From NCBI GenBank assembly GCA_002316805.1, contig DCEF01000016.1, positions 1 to 44,127 on the forward strand: a stretch of DNA of 44,127 nucleotides. The letters run 5' to 3'. Under the pieces are notes generated by a model, which made no database searches, was not told the origin of the DNA, and saw only the letters and a list, made by a program, of their open reading frames with translations. Shown in pieces: positions 17,992 to 26,481 of this stretch; within the stretch, counting starts at the first letter, position 1; the number at the start of each line of letters is the position of its first letter. This DNA comes from Ruminococcaceae bacterium UBA1036. Lineage in GTDB: Bacteria; Bacillota; Clostridia; Oscillospirales; Acutalibacteraceae. Both the position numbers and the translations under genes were made by a program.

Positions 17992-18867
17992 TCAGTCCAT
18001 GCCAAGGCCAAGATACGGTGCATTTGTTTTAACGCCGCAAATGCCCGCCCTGCCAAGCGGTTTTAACATTCCAAACCGTTCTGTGATGCCTTCGCCGTGA
18101 AAAAGCGGGCTCATCATAGGCAGGCGGAAACGATATTGCCGCGCAGGAACTTTTTTCAGCAGTGCTGCTGCAAGAGCCGGAAATGTATTATTGTCCGCCA
18201 TGGTTTCAAGGGCGGTACATATATTATTTTCTTTTCGGCACAAGGCATAAGCCGGCGTTCCGTTATGCTGAACACATATAAGCTGGTCGCCATAAACACG
18301 GCTTAGCGATATTGATAAGCGGAACATACGGTCATCCCATAAAAAAGACCCGCTGTATTGAAAGAGGCACTTCCTTCTCAGCCTATTCAGGCACTCGGCG
18401 TTCGGCATACATTCATACCATCCGCCGTGCAGCGCAATTGTCTGAAAGCGCTCCGCAGGGACTTCCGCTCTGCGCACAAAGAAAGGACTGCTGTAGCCGG
18501 ATTTTTCATAGAAATGGTAAAGGCTCTCCCCTGAAGGCAGAAGTGCAGAAAAGTGGTCGCCGCGCTCTGCGCCTGCCACAGAAGCATACGCGAGAAGCGA
18601 TGACATATACCCGCGGCAGCGGAAACTTGGCTCGGTTGCCGCCGCAAAAATATAATGTGCCTGCACCATATTTCCGTTAACAAGTATATATGCAGGTATA
18701 AAATAAACCACAGCAGCAATTTTACCGCCGACGCGATATACAAGGCAGTCGCGCGGCGAAAAAATATTTCCCAGGAAATAATCTGGATATTTCTGCGGCT
18801 CATGGAAACATTTCTGCCAAAGTTTCGAAAGCTCAGGCCGCATATTCCAGTCTGCAAACTCAATCAT
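17992..18867 (-). CDS. GNAT family N-acetyltransferase
   Basis: The 291-residue protein has a GNAT domain in its first 150 residues. The acetyl-CoA-binding segment is ATEPSFRCRGYMSSLL, with the R/Q-x-x-G-x-G/A-type loop reading RCRGYM. LYHFYEKSGY then marks the usual last helix. The C-terminal half (about 150-291) resembles the second domain of Eis-like acetyltransferases but is weakly conserved. The substrate is unknown. It begins one base after the tmk stop, so it belongs to the thyX transcript. Confidence 0.75.
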   Translation of the reverse strand: MIEFADWNMRPELSKLWQKCFHEPQKYPDYFLGNIFSPRDCLVYRVGGKIAAVVYFIPAYILVNGNMVQAHYIFAAATEPSFRCRGYMSSLLAYASVAGAERGDHFSALLPSGESLYHFYEKSGYSSPFFVRRAEVPAERFQTIALHGGWYECMPNAECLNRLRRKCLFQYSGSFLWDDRMFRLSISLSRVYGDQLICVQHNGTPAYALCRKENNICTALETMADNNTFPALAAALLKKVPARQYRFRLPMMSPLFHGEGITERFGMLKPLGRAGICGVKTNAPYLGLGMD

Positions 18868-18868
18868 G

Positions 18869-19561
18869 CTATTCGCTTGTCTTAAGCCCCCATTTTCTAA
18901 GCGCGGCGGAAATTACCTTTACAATTTCCGCGTGCACTGTTTCCCTGCTTTTTGGTAAGCCGCCTTCCGCACAGGCCACCGTCTGCCAGCCGAGCTTTCG
19001 CGCTGCAAAAGCGGCGCTTTCATGGCACTGCTTTAAGTACGTAACATCGCGCTCATGGATATCTTTCTGTTCACCGCTGTGCTTGCAGCGCCTGTCCAAA
19101 AAAGTCTGAGATATCTCAGGCGGCATATCAAGGTAAACGGTCAAATCAGGCTTTGGAAGGCCAAGCTTTTTATATTCGAGGTCCTGCAGCCATAAGATAA
19201 AGCTGTCCCATTCTTCTTTCGGAAGTTTCGGCAGTTGGTATATCATGTTAGACGTCGTATACCTGTCCGCCAAAATCAGGGTGCCGTCTCCATAATCTTT
19301 ACGCCACATTGTACGGAAACTCGCAAAGCGGTCAACCGCAAACAACACAGAAGACGCATACGCGTTCACGTCATCCGGGTCTTTCCCAAAATCGCCGTTC
19401 AGGTACATCCTTACCGGCGCTGAAAACGGCTTCTCATAAACCGGAAACTTTACGCGGCGCAGGTTGATTCCGCTCTCCGGAAAATCATTTTCCAGGAGCT
19501 CCATCTGTGTTGTTTTGCCGCTGCCGTCAAGCCCCTCCAGCGTTATCAGGTGCCCGCTCAT
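18869..19561 (-). CDS. tmk: Thymidylate kinase
   Basis: Tmk phosphorylates dTMP to dTDP. The P-loop GLDGSGKTTQ is at about 10-19. The DRY motif (LADRYTTSN) and the lid-region arginines (DRRCKHSGEQKDIHE) are present. At 230 residues it is slightly longer than the E. coli enzyme but normal for Clostridia. The ATG overlaps the thyX stop (ATGA), so the two consecutive steps of dTTP synthesis are translationally coupled. Confidence 0.95.
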   Translation of the reverse strand: MSGHLITLEGLDGSGKTTQMELLENDFPESGINLRRVKFPVYEKPFSAPVRMYLNGDFGKDPDDVNAYASSVLFAVDRFASFRTMWRKDYGDGTLILADRYTTSNMIYQLPKLPKEEWDSFILWLQDLEYKKLGLPKPDLTVYLDMPPEISQTFLDRRCKHSGEQKDIHERDVTYLKQCHESAAFAARKLGWQTVACAEGGLPKSRETVHAEIVKVISAALRKWGLKTSE

Positions 19562-20331
19562 CTGTTTCCATCCATTTCAAGATATTTTCGGCGGACTTTT
19601 TCCGCTTTGCCGCAGCACATCTTTCCTTCGGGGCAGTCCCCGCACACGCATGCCGGGCCTGCTTCTGCAAAAATATCCGGCGCTATTGGTTTAACAAGGC
19701 GCAGCATACAGTCTGCGACCTCACGTATTTCCCACTGGGCACGGTTGCAGCAGCGCAGTGAGAAAAAGTGGAGAAGCTCCCGGGCATTAAGCGTGCATAT
19801 CATCTTTGTTTCACACGCATTTGGCAGGACAAAGCGTGCATCCTCATTCGACATTTTCCGCGCCATACGGCCGGCAGTTTTCTCATCTTTCCCCTCGTCC
19901 ATTAATTCGTGCTTACGCTTTTCCGTGAGAAGTGCTGAAAGCTTTTCATAATGGCGGCGGTCTTCTTCCATAGCATCGAGGAATTCTTTTTTCGCTTCCG
20001 GAATACTCTCTATCTCAGGCGGCACAACATACTGAAAGTTTGCCTCATCAACATAGCGCTGGCTTTTTACACTGTAGGAAGCGATGCGGTGGCGTGTCAT
20101 CTGCGCAAGGAAAGAACGTGAAACCCCTTCTATGCCAAATGTAAATGAAACATGCTCAATCGTACTCGCATGCCCAAGCTTAGTTATCATTCGAACAAAA
20201 GAAGACGTCTTTTCTTTTGTAAGGCCATCTTCAATTTTTTCTATTCCGGAAGACGAATAGCACAGCTTTGCGGCGGACGCCACAACTTTTTCAGGTTCCG
20301 GTGTATAGGCAAGCAAGGTAACTTTTGGCAC
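19558..20331 (-). CDS. thyX: Flavin-dependent thymidylate synthase
   Basis: ThyX methylates dUMP to dTMP using methylene-THF, FAD and NADPH. The family signature RHRIASYSVKSQR is intact at about 81-93. The 257-residue length fits. The C-terminal part has several cysteines (CVCGDCPEGKMCCGK), a tail seen in some clostridial copies that might bind metal. The start is GTG, with AAGGAT about ten bases upstream. It is the first gene of the long minus-strand group running to the PBP. Confidence 0.95.
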   Translation of the reverse strand: MPKVTLLAYTPEPEKVVASAAKLCYSSSGIEKIEDGLTKEKTSSFVRMITKLGHASTIEHVSFTFGIEGVSRSFLAQMTRHRIASYSVKSQRYVDEANFQYVVPPEIESIPEAKKEFLDAMEEDRRHYEKLSALLTEKRKHELMDEGKDEKTAGRMARKMSNEDARFVLPNACETKMICTLNARELLHFFSLRCCNRAQWEIREVADCMLRLVKPIAPDIFAEAGPACVCGDCPEGKMCCGKAEKVRRKYLEMDGNR

Positions 20332-20394
20332 AGCAATCGATCCTTATCAATATATTTTAAATATTTCAAATTTGCATTCCATCTGATTTTCTAC

Positions 20395-20423
20395 ATTATA
20401 TCAAAATACAGTTGCGTTTTCAA
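20395..20423 (-). promoter_or_regulatory. Promoter of the thyX operon
   Basis: On the minus strand TTGAAA (20418-20423) is followed after 17 bases by TATAAT (20395-20400), with a TG one base before the -10 box. This places the start about 60 bases before thyX. Confidence 0.83.
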
Positions 20424-20533
20424 CAGAAGATTTTTTATTTTTCCGCTTGAGAATAGATAAAGTGCCGCTGGTAATACTAAAAAGGCGGCTGAAAATAGCT
20501 GCTTTTGATTTTTCTGAAAGGAAGAATGTGAAG

Positions 20534-20749
20534 ATGGAAAGCAGAAGTGCCGCCGAAATGCCTATAGGGCTGATGATGTCTCTTGCAATGCATCCTGAAG
20601 CCATGCACAGTTTTGGCCAGATGGATGACGAAAAGCAGCAATCCGTAATACGCTATGTCGAAAATGCAAAGACAGGGGAAGAAGCAAAAAACAGGATTTA
20701 TAGTGCCATAAAAGACCTTGAAAACGGAAGCACCAGCTTTTTAGGCTGA
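20534..20749 (+). CDS. Small YdeI-like C-terminal domain protein
   Basis: I start this 71-residue protein at MESRSAAEMPIGLMMSLAMH, with GAAAGGAAG upstream. The 29 earlier in-frame codons look non-coding. It has no membrane helix or signal peptide. The segment FGQMDDEKQQSVIRYVENAKTGEEAKNRI looks like the helical C-terminal part of YdeI/OmpD-associated proteins, in which a short alanine-rich helix precedes KRIEKA-type repeats. That likeness is weak and the function is unknown. A strong terminator follows. Confidence 0.6.
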   Translation: MESRSAAEMPIGLMMSLAMHPEAMHSFGQMDDEKQQSVIRYVENAKTGEEAKNRIYSAIKDLENGSTSFLG

Positions 20750-20800
20750 GCACGGTATAGGTAAGGCTCTTCACTTAGTCCTGAAATACAAATACCGCCC

Positions 20801-20835
20801 GCATGGCACCGGAATTCCGGTGCCATGCGTTCTTT
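20801..20835 (+). terminator. Terminator after the small YdeI-like gene
   Basis: A perfect 28-base palindrome occupies 20801-20828, with arms GCATGGCACCGGAA and TTCCGGTGCCATGC. It is followed by GTTCTTTTAT. On the plus strand this is a strong hairpin with a short T tract. Confidence 0.75.
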
Positions 20836-20951
20836 TATATCAGTATGAAAACGCATTCCCAATGTTTCAAAGATTTACATTTTAACGCATCAATGATATC
20901 ATTTTGATGAAAAATTTCATGTGCTTACATTTACCAGAAATAAGGTGCAGA

Positions 20952-21893
20952 ATGATTATAAGTGCAAGCCGAAGGACAGACATACCGGCTTTTTATTCCG
21001 ACTGGTTTTTCAGGCGCCTGAGAGAAGGCTGGGTCCTTGTGCGCAATCCAATAAACCCGCACAGCATAAGCCGCGTAAGCCTTAGCCCCAGCGTGGTGGA
21101 CGGCATCGTTTTCTGGACAAAGAATCCGCTCCCCATGATCGGGCGGCTTAATGAACTCGGCAGCATACCTTATTATTTCCAGTTTACGCTGAATCCATAT
21201 GGAACTGATGTAGAACCGAATGTGCCTTCTAAAAGCAAAGTGCTTATTCCTGCTTTCCGGCGCCTTGCAAAGCGTATCGGCCCGGAACGCATAGTCTGGC
21301 GCTACGATCCAATCCTGTTTACTGAAAAGTATACGGCGGGGTACCATTTAAGGTATTTTGAACGTATGGCACGCTTGCTTGCCGGATGCACAAGCCTGTG
21401 CACTGTGAGTTTTCTCGATTTTTACAAAAGGGCACAGCGTGGCATAAAACTTTTGGGAATACGCTGGCCTGCTTTGGAACAGGAAATGGAACTTATCCGC
21501 TGTTTTTCCCAAATTGCCGGAAAATATGGCATGGCTTTAAGCATCTGTGCCGAAGGTTTTGACGCTGAAAACTGCATGGCACACCCTGCATGCTGCATTG
21601 ACAAAAGCCGGCTTGAGCATATCGGAGGATACCGTCTCTCAGTCGGAAAGGACAAAAATCAGCGTCAAAAGTGTGGCTGCGCAGCGAGCATAGATATCGG
21701 CACCTATAATACATGCCAGCATGGATGCCGCTATTGCTATGCAAACTTCAGCATTGAGAGCATAATGAAGAACTGCCAAAATTTCCGCCCAGATTCACCG
21801 CTCCTCTGCGGAAAAATGCAGGAAGGTGACAGGATACACGAGCGCAGTGTACGGTCATACAGAAAAATGCAGACGAGTTTTTGGGATGGCTGA
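20952..21893 (+). CDS. DUF1848 family protein
   Basis: I start it at MIISASRRTDIPAFYSDWF, the usual DUF1848 opening; the 16 codons before it are probably not translated. The 313-residue protein keeps the family blocks VLVRNPINP, FWTKNP, QFTLNPYG and VWRYDPI. A C-terminal cysteine cluster (CGCAASIDIGTYNTC followed by CQHGCRYCYAN) resembles an iron-sulphur or radical-SAM-like site. The biochemical role of the family is not established to my knowledge. The macrodomain gene starts 42 bases later, so the two probably share a transcript. Confidence 0.85.
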   Translation: MIISASRRTDIPAFYSDWFFRRLREGWVLVRNPINPHSISRVSLSPSVVDGIVFWTKNPLPMIGRLNELGSIPYYFQFTLNPYGTDVEPNVPSKSKVLIPAFRRLAKRIGPERIVWRYDPILFTEKYTAGYHLRYFERMARLLAGCTSLCTVSFLDFYKRAQRGIKLLGIRWPALEQEMELIRCFSQIAGKYGMALSICAEGFDAENCMAHPACCIDKSRLEHIGGYRLSVGKDKNQRQKCGCAASIDIGTYNTCQHGCRYCYANFSIESIMKNCQNFRPDSPLLCGKMQEGDRIHERSVRSYRKMQTSFWDG

Positions 21894-21935
21894 TGTATCC
21901 GTTAATTTTTCATGCCACAGAAAGGGGAAATTATC

Positions 21936-22448
21936 TTGGGATTTTACATTGAGCATGGCGATATTACAAAGTTCAAGGCTGACGCAATTGTAAACGCCGC
22001 CAACACATCGCTCCTTGGTGGTGGCGGCGTTGACGGCGCCATCCACCGCGCCGCCGGGCCGGACCTTTTAAAAGAATGCCGCACTCTGCATGGATGCAGG
22101 ACAGGCGAGGCAAAAATCACAAAAGGCTACCGACTTCCTGCAAAATACGTCATTCACACTCCGGGGCCCGTATGGCACGGCGGTAGCGCGGGAGAAGACT
22201 GTCTGCTTGCCTCATGCTACCGTAACTGCCTGCGCATTGCGGAAGAGTATGGCTGCCAGTCGGTGGCTTTCCCGTCAATCAGCACAGGTGTATACCGGTT
22301 TCCGCTGCCAATGGCGGCAAAAATAGCCGCCAGGGAAATCACAGAATTTCTGAAAACCTCAGAAAAAGTCAAAGATGTAACCATGGTGTGCTTTGACGGA
22401 ACAACTAAACAAGCCTACGAAAATGCGCTGAAGCAGGTACGCATATAG
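21936..22448 (+). CDS. Macrodomain protein, O-acetyl-ADP-ribose deacetylase-like
   Basis: Macrodomains bind and often hydrolyse ADP-ribose derivatives. The active-site loops are intact: GDITKFKADAIVNAANTSLLGGGGVDGAIHRAAG early in the protein and SISTGVYRFPL later. This is the YmdB/MacroD pattern, so deacetylation of O-acetyl-ADP-ribose or removal of mono-ADP-ribose is likely. An ATG eight codons upstream is also open. I prefer the TTG at 21936, because AAAGGGG lies at the right distance before it and the family normally starts here. Confidence 0.88.
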   Translation: MGFYIEHGDITKFKADAIVNAANTSLLGGGGVDGAIHRAAGPDLLKECRTLHGCRTGEAKITKGYRLPAKYVIHTPGPVWHGGSAGEDCLLASCYRNCLRIAEEYGCQSVAFPSISTGVYRFPLPMAAKIAAREITEFLKTSEKVKDVTMVCFDGTTKQAYENALKQVRI

Positions 22449-22469
22449 CAGGAATTTGACATTAAAAGC

Positions 22470-22512
22470 AAAATGGCTGTGCAGATATTATTCTTTGCAC
22501 AGCCATTTTAAG
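22470..22512 (+). terminator. Terminator after the macrodomain gene
   Basis: AAAATGGCTGTGCA pairs with TGCACAGCCATTTT across a loop of about 12 bases, starting some 20 bases after the stop. The arm ends in TTTT, giving a usable plus-strand terminator. From here to 22768 there is no gene, only the promoter region of the next one. Confidence 0.8.
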
Positions 22513-22680
22513 TTCTGCCTATTAATCAAGTGTTCCATATTTGCACTGATTTACGAGCAGAAGGTGGGGATTGTTTTCCTCTTTGTTTAGCAGGTTTACA
22601 GCATGTGGTGCTATCAACCTGATTGAAGATACAGTTTAAAATTTAATTATAGAATTAAGTGGGCATTGTCATAATACGTA

Positions 22681-22708
22681 ACAATTATGTATGGGCCTTC
22701 ATAAAATA
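22681..22708 (+). promoter_or_regulatory. Possible sigma-K (mother-cell) promoter
   Basis: CATAAAATA at 22700-22708 fits the published sigma-K -10 pattern CATANNNTA. AC at 22681-22682 stands 17 bases upstream, where the -35 AC is expected. The pattern is short and could occur by chance. If real, it would place the next gene in the late sporulation mother cell. Confidence 0.35.
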
Positions 22709-22768
22709 TGATACAAGGATAGGGTTTATCAATGTACCCCATCCAAACTTATTAAAAGGAGATTTAAT

Positions 22769-23536
22769 ATGGACTGCGTGAAAACCAGTGATTCCAGTTT
22801 GGATATAGACGTCAATAGCAACACACAGAACCAGGAGAACCAGAATAATGCAGCGGACTGGTATAATAATTTCAAAAGCAGCATGAAGCTTGCGGAAAAT
22901 GAGGCGTCAAAAACATCCCTGCAGCAACCCAACCAGTTGGTGCATGACATCTGCACAAAGGATGTCAGGGATCTCAGCATTACAAGTAGGACCATCTATG
23001 CAACGGTTCCCTGCAATCGTGATGGAAGTGCAGGTTGCCGTGGGGGATTGCTTCCCGACGTAGCCCCCACTGTTGCCAACATCCGCGTTTTGTGTGCCGA
23101 TGAGCGCCTGAGCCCTTCTACCGGTTGTGATCATATTATCAACACAGTTGAGTTCGAAGTGGTGCTGCAATACGGCACTGGCACCTATGTTGTAATGACG
23201 CCAAAGGAATCGTTCGATGTACCATGGAGCGATTTTGCGCGCTTCCCGAGTCTTCAACATTTTACGAGCGTCGATGCATTTAAACAGGAACTGAAAAACA
23301 TCGACGGGTCCTGCAAAGCAATTAATATTGTTAACTATACTGTGACACAGGAGGAAAACGACTGTGTTCTTCGAATCGATTATATCGTGTTCGATAAATT
23401 ATGGAAGTATGAAGATCTGATCATCCTGGCGGATAAGCCAATCTCTAACGATACCACTGTCTGCGACCTGTTCAATCAGGGGCATCGCATCGGGCCTTGC
23501 CCAAACGGTTCCGGTAGTACCTGCTGCGGCGGTTAA
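22769..23536 (+). CDS. Unrecognised cysteine-containing protein, possibly spore-associated
   Basis: I do not recognise this 255-residue protein. It has an AAAAGGAG site upstream and no signal peptide. The first 60 residues are polar and Asn/Gln-rich. Residues about 75-255 look beta-rich (VEFEVVLQYGTGTYVVM, DCVLRIDYIVFDKL) with spaced cysteines. It ends in a glycine/cysteine tail (CPNGSGSTCCGG). The alternation vaguely recalls the SPOCS/DUF3794 spore-coat domain, and a sigma-K-like promoter precedes it, so a spore-surface role is a guess. A terminator follows. Confidence 0.6.
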   Translation: MDCVKTSDSSLDIDVNSNTQNQENQNNAADWYNNFKSSMKLAENEASKTSLQQPNQLVHDICTKDVRDLSITSRTIYATVPCNRDGSAGCRGGLLPDVAPTVANIRVLCADERLSPSTGCDHIINTVEFEVVLQYGTGTYVVMTPKESFDVPWSDFARFPSLQHFTSVDAFKQELKNIDGSCKAINIVNYTVTQEENDCVLRIDYIVFDKLWKYEDLIILADKPISNDTTVCDLFNQGHRIGPCPNGSGSTCCGG

Positions 23537-23573
23537 TTTTTTTTTGCGATTCGTCAACCGAAGAATAACCATT

Positions 23574-23630
23574 AGGGCTTCCTTCTGCCATGAAATTACA
23601 AAATTCCACTGGGAAGGAAGCCCTTCCCTT
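23574..23630 (+). terminator. Terminator in the 23537-23840 gap
   Basis: AGGGCTTCCTTC pairs with GAAGGAAGCCCT across a 27-base loop and is followed by TCCCTT. It begins about 40 bases after the gene. The rest of the gap up to 23840 is AT-rich leader sequence; I see no clear promoter motif in it. Confidence 0.65.
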
Positions 23631-23840
23631 GTGTTATTAATTCATTATATAAGGCTCAAGTGAAAACAAATAGGCATCGACTTAATAGCTTTTTAAATCA
23701 AGAAACATATATTGTTAGGGAAGAGCAATATTTCACTATTAAATTCTGCATGGGAATATATGCGAATTATGTGTAGATCGTAGCATCCATTATATGCGCT
23801 TTTAGCAATATTTTATTGAGACTAAAAAGGAGACCTTTAT

Positions 23841-24671
23841 ATGCCCGAAACACAAACAATCCTAAATACTATTCCTTCCCCATTTAAAGTGGGCGCAACG
23901 GCAACTGGATCGGTAACTGTAAAAGCGGGCGAAAGCCCTAAATCCATTCAGGCCAGCAGTAACGTTATTACTACCGATGTGGTTAAAGCAGTTTTGAAAG
24001 AATCTGCAGAAAAAGATTTTGCCAATAATGGTAAAAAAATAAAATATACTGTGGCCCTACAAAATAATTCTTCTGTTGATTTATATAGCGCTAAAATTAT
24101 CAATAAATTATGTCCTAAGACGACCCTGGTCAATGATTCCATCATACCTGTTCCTCAGCCTGGCGAAACTCTGAAAACCGGAATTTCTGTTACAAGCCCA
24201 AATGAAACATCCGTTGGAAGTGTGCCTAAAGGAAAGTCAGCAACATTGCAATATGAGGTAACGGTCAATAAAAATGAAACCGGCGATATTGTCAACTGTT
24301 CTATTGCAGAGATTAAATTCATGGATCAAATAGGCAACGAATATACCGGCAGAACAGAACAGAGCATGGCAGTGACAACTATTGCTGAAGCAAATCTTCA
24401 AATAATTGAGACGGCTGATAAAACATTTGTAACAGAAAACAATGAAGAGATTATATTTAAACTAATCATTAAAAATACGGGAAATGTCAGGATAACTGAC
24501 ATTGTTGTTATGAGTCAGCTCCCGGCAGGAATGAATTATAAGCCGAATTCAACCTTGAAAAATGATACAATAACTTTCAGTGATGAAAACCCTGCAGACA
24601 GCATTAACATTGGTAATCTTGACCCTGCACAAATTTACAAAATACAATTCAGTGTAACAACGTCATTATAA
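23841..24671 (+). CDS. DUF11-repeat protein
   Basis: The 276-residue protein has two copies of the DUF11 (conserved repeat) beta-sandwich. One is at about 45-155 (KIKYTVALQNNSSVDLYSAKIINKL) and one at about 185-276 (IIFKLIIKNTGNVRITDIVV then LPAGMNYKPNSTL). These domains are common in surface and spore-coat proteins. There is no signal peptide, membrane anchor or sortase motif, so it would need another route to the surface or be deposited from the mother cell. AAAAAGGAGA precedes the ATG. It ends 37 bases before the next gene. Confidence 0.75.
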   Translation: MPETQTILNTIPSPFKVGATATGSVTVKAGESPKSIQASSNVITTDVVKAVLKESAEKDFANNGKKIKYTVALQNNSSVDLYSAKIINKLCPKTTLVNDSIIPVPQPGETLKTGISVTSPNETSVGSVPKGKSATLQYEVTVNKNETGDIVNCSIAEIKFMDQIGNEYTGRTEQSMAVTTIAEANLQIIETADKTFVTENNEEIIFKLIIKNTGNVRITDIVVMSQLPAGMNYKPNSTLKNDTITFSDENPADSINIGNLDPAQIYKIQFSVTTSL

Positions 24672-24708
24672 TGGGCAGTGATCCATCAACAGTCAGGTGG
24701 GTGTCGAT

Positions 24709-25131
24709 ATGCAAGAGTTTATAAATATGGCTCGTGTTCAGGGGTTGTACCATGGAAAGCATATCAGTTCGATCAGTAATCCCTGGAAAATTACGGTACG
24801 GCATAAATATCATTGTATCTGTGAATGCATATGTGAAACTTTTCAAATAACCAATGCACGCAATGCCGAATCCTGTGTTTACTATAATGGTGTGCAGCAA
24901 TTTGAATGGAATCATATGGCATTTATTGTAGTCGGATACGAAATTTGCACCAAATATGTCGATAACGAAAACCATAAAAAGGCAATAACAAATCGGGGTA
25001 ATGCCTTATTTTTCAATCCATCGGATGATTACAACTATCTGCTTCGTATTCCTAATCCGCCCGACTGTAAGGTTTTAAAAGATAAGGTTATAACCGAATT
25101 TCCTATTATAGTAGCATTTCGTGGCACTTGA
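24709..25131 (+). CDS. Unrecognised protein downstream of the DUF11 gene
   Basis: This protein of about 140 residues starts at MQEFINMARVQGLYHGKH, with AGGTGG eight bases upstream; a GTG four codons earlier is less likely. It has no signal peptide or membrane helix. It is rich in aromatic residues and has a small cysteine group (HCICECICE at about 36-44), which could bind metal or form disulphides. I recognise no family. Tight spacing to the DUF11 gene suggests one transcript and a shared, possibly surface-related, role. Confidence 0.6.
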   Translation: MQEFINMARVQGLYHGKHISSISNPWKITVRHKYHCICECICETFQITNARNAESCVYYNGVQQFEWNHMAFIVVGYEICTKYVDNENHKKAITNRGNALFFNPSDDYNYLLRIPNPPDCKVLKDKVITEFPIIVAFRGT

Positions 25132-25240
25132 ATAAAGCCTTCAGAATAATAAGTTATCCGGGGCTGGAGTAATGGTGGTCAATCTAAACCTGCAAAAACA
25201 GTAGGCTGCATTTTTTCGAGGCCGCATCGGTACAAAACTG

Positions 25241-25500
25241 ACAATTAAAGCATTGCGTATGGCAGCCAGGCGCTAAAGGCCTGTGCACTGGCTAATATTT
25301 CACAGCGACTGGGGCAACCAATTTATCAGCATCACATTCAAAAATGCTTTGGCCCGATTTGCGCTACCCAAAGCATGAGCGGAACCATGCGCTGCTACGA
25401 TAACGCCAGAATGGAAAGCTTTTTTGCTACGCTGAAAAAGGAAAAGCTCTACAAAATTCAGACAGAGCAGATACCTGCGTGCAACCAACACTGTTGTTTC
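25241..25500 (+). pseudogene. Remnant of an IS3-family transposase (OrfB)
   Basis: The plus strand reads KALRMAARR, a stop, then RPVHWLIFHSDWGNQFIS in one frame (25250-25377). A second frame from about 25360 reads CATQSMSGTMRCYDNARMES and then FFATLKKEKLYKI. These match the rve core of IS3-family OrfB: the HSDxGxQYxS aspartate segment, then SMSRxGxCxDNAxxES with the catalytic glutamate. At least one stop and one frameshift break it, and the N-terminal half and inverted repeats are missing. This is an old dead copy. Confidence 0.85.
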
Positions 25501-25728
25501 AGGCGTGAGTGGAGGGTCAGTTAAAAAGGCAGAGACTATATAATTGGAATTGTCAGGGGCATTATTTATTAAAATTCCCGAACGTCAAAATCCGATGATT
25601 GGCTTTACAATAAAGTGATATTTTATCGATAACCCTTTTTGTTTTGCCCAGAACAAAGTGAGTGTATTATCTGCTTAAAACATGTGAAAATAAAGTTGGT
25701 AATTTTTTTGAAAAGGAGGAGCTTTCGG

Positions 25729-25812
25729 TTGGCATTATTGATTTTACTTGTATTGATTCCGACGGCAGGTTCCTTCATGATTTACCAATCTTTTCGCAAG
25801 TGGGAGGCATAA
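25729..25812 (+). CDS. Possible 27-residue membrane peptide
   Basis: A TTG start with AAAAGGAGGA nine bases upstream opens a frame of 27 codons. The peptide begins MALLILLVLIPTAG and ends QSFRKWEA, so it is a single hydrophobic helix followed by a basic tail. The ribosome site is among the best in this region, which is why I list it. It lies alone between the IS remnant and the lipoprotein gene. No known peptide family is recognised. Confidence 0.4.
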   Translation: MALLILLVLIPTAGSFMIYQSFRKWEA

Positions 25813-25854
25813 TATACCTTTGAAGCGTGCGTCCTTACCAAGCAGACCCAGCAT

Positions 25855-26460
25855 TTATCGTGAATTTATTGTGTAATTTTGAAAAGAAGATTGCCAGCCT
25901 TTGTTATACATCCAATTATAAAAAGATGAAGATTGCAAATATAAAACTTTTCCATCAATGCTTACCTCAAGAATGTTTGGAACTTGGTGTACAGTAAAAC
26001 GGCCAGCATCCGGGGTATCAATATACCAAGCGGGGTTGATTACGATTTTATGTTTCTTATCAGAGATAGTGAGCACTGGTGGACCCATATATCCGGCATG
26101 TTCTTTAAATGGGTGTGTAATATTATTTTTTTGAACTGCTTTTGTGTAGACGACTGATTTTGCCAAAAAGGAATTGATTCGTTTGTATGTGGCATTCATA
26201 TCTTTTGGACTACTCAATATGCCGGGTAACCCCGATTTCATAACAATCTTGCCTTGCTTATTGGCAAATCCTTTCCAAATGGATGAATCGACGACGTCAG
26301 AAATCGGCATAGAAGCGGATGAATTTATGCTACCTGCAGCAGTGGTGCCACTTTGTCTCTTTGAGCTATCGTTTCCTGATTTGCAACCGCTCAAAAGCAC
26401 CATTAACGCAATGGAAACGACAATACAAAAGCGTTTCACTTTATTCACCCCAATACTCAT
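25855..26460 (-). CDS. Predicted lipoprotein of unknown function
   Basis: The product of about 201 residues has a basic N terminus, a hydrophobic stretch and the lipobox LLSGC, so it should be lipidated and anchored outside the membrane. After a Ser/Thr-rich linker there is one compact domain (VVDSSIWKGFANKQGKI to the end) with no motif I know. ATG at 26460 and a GTG seven codons later (MSIGVNK, then VKRFC) are both possible starts. The neighbours do not indicate a role. Confidence 0.7.
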   Translation of the reverse strand: MSIGVNKVKRFCIVVSIALMVLLSGCKSGNDSSKRQSGTTAAGSINSSASMPISDVVDSSIWKGFANKQGKIVMKSGLPGILSSPKDMNATYKRINSFLAKSVVYTKAVQKNNITHPFKEHAGYMGPPVLTISDKKHKIVINPAWYIDTPDAGRFTVHQVPNILEVSIDGKVLYLQSSSFYNWMYNKGWQSSFQNYTINSR

Positions 26461-26481
26461 TATTCCGCAAATACGATGCAA

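Noticed and set aside
22449..25131. TcdR-like promoters before the DUF11 group
   Set aside because: I searched these upstream regions for TTTACA-N14-YTCTTY and found none, so this group is not assigned to the sigma/holin regulon.
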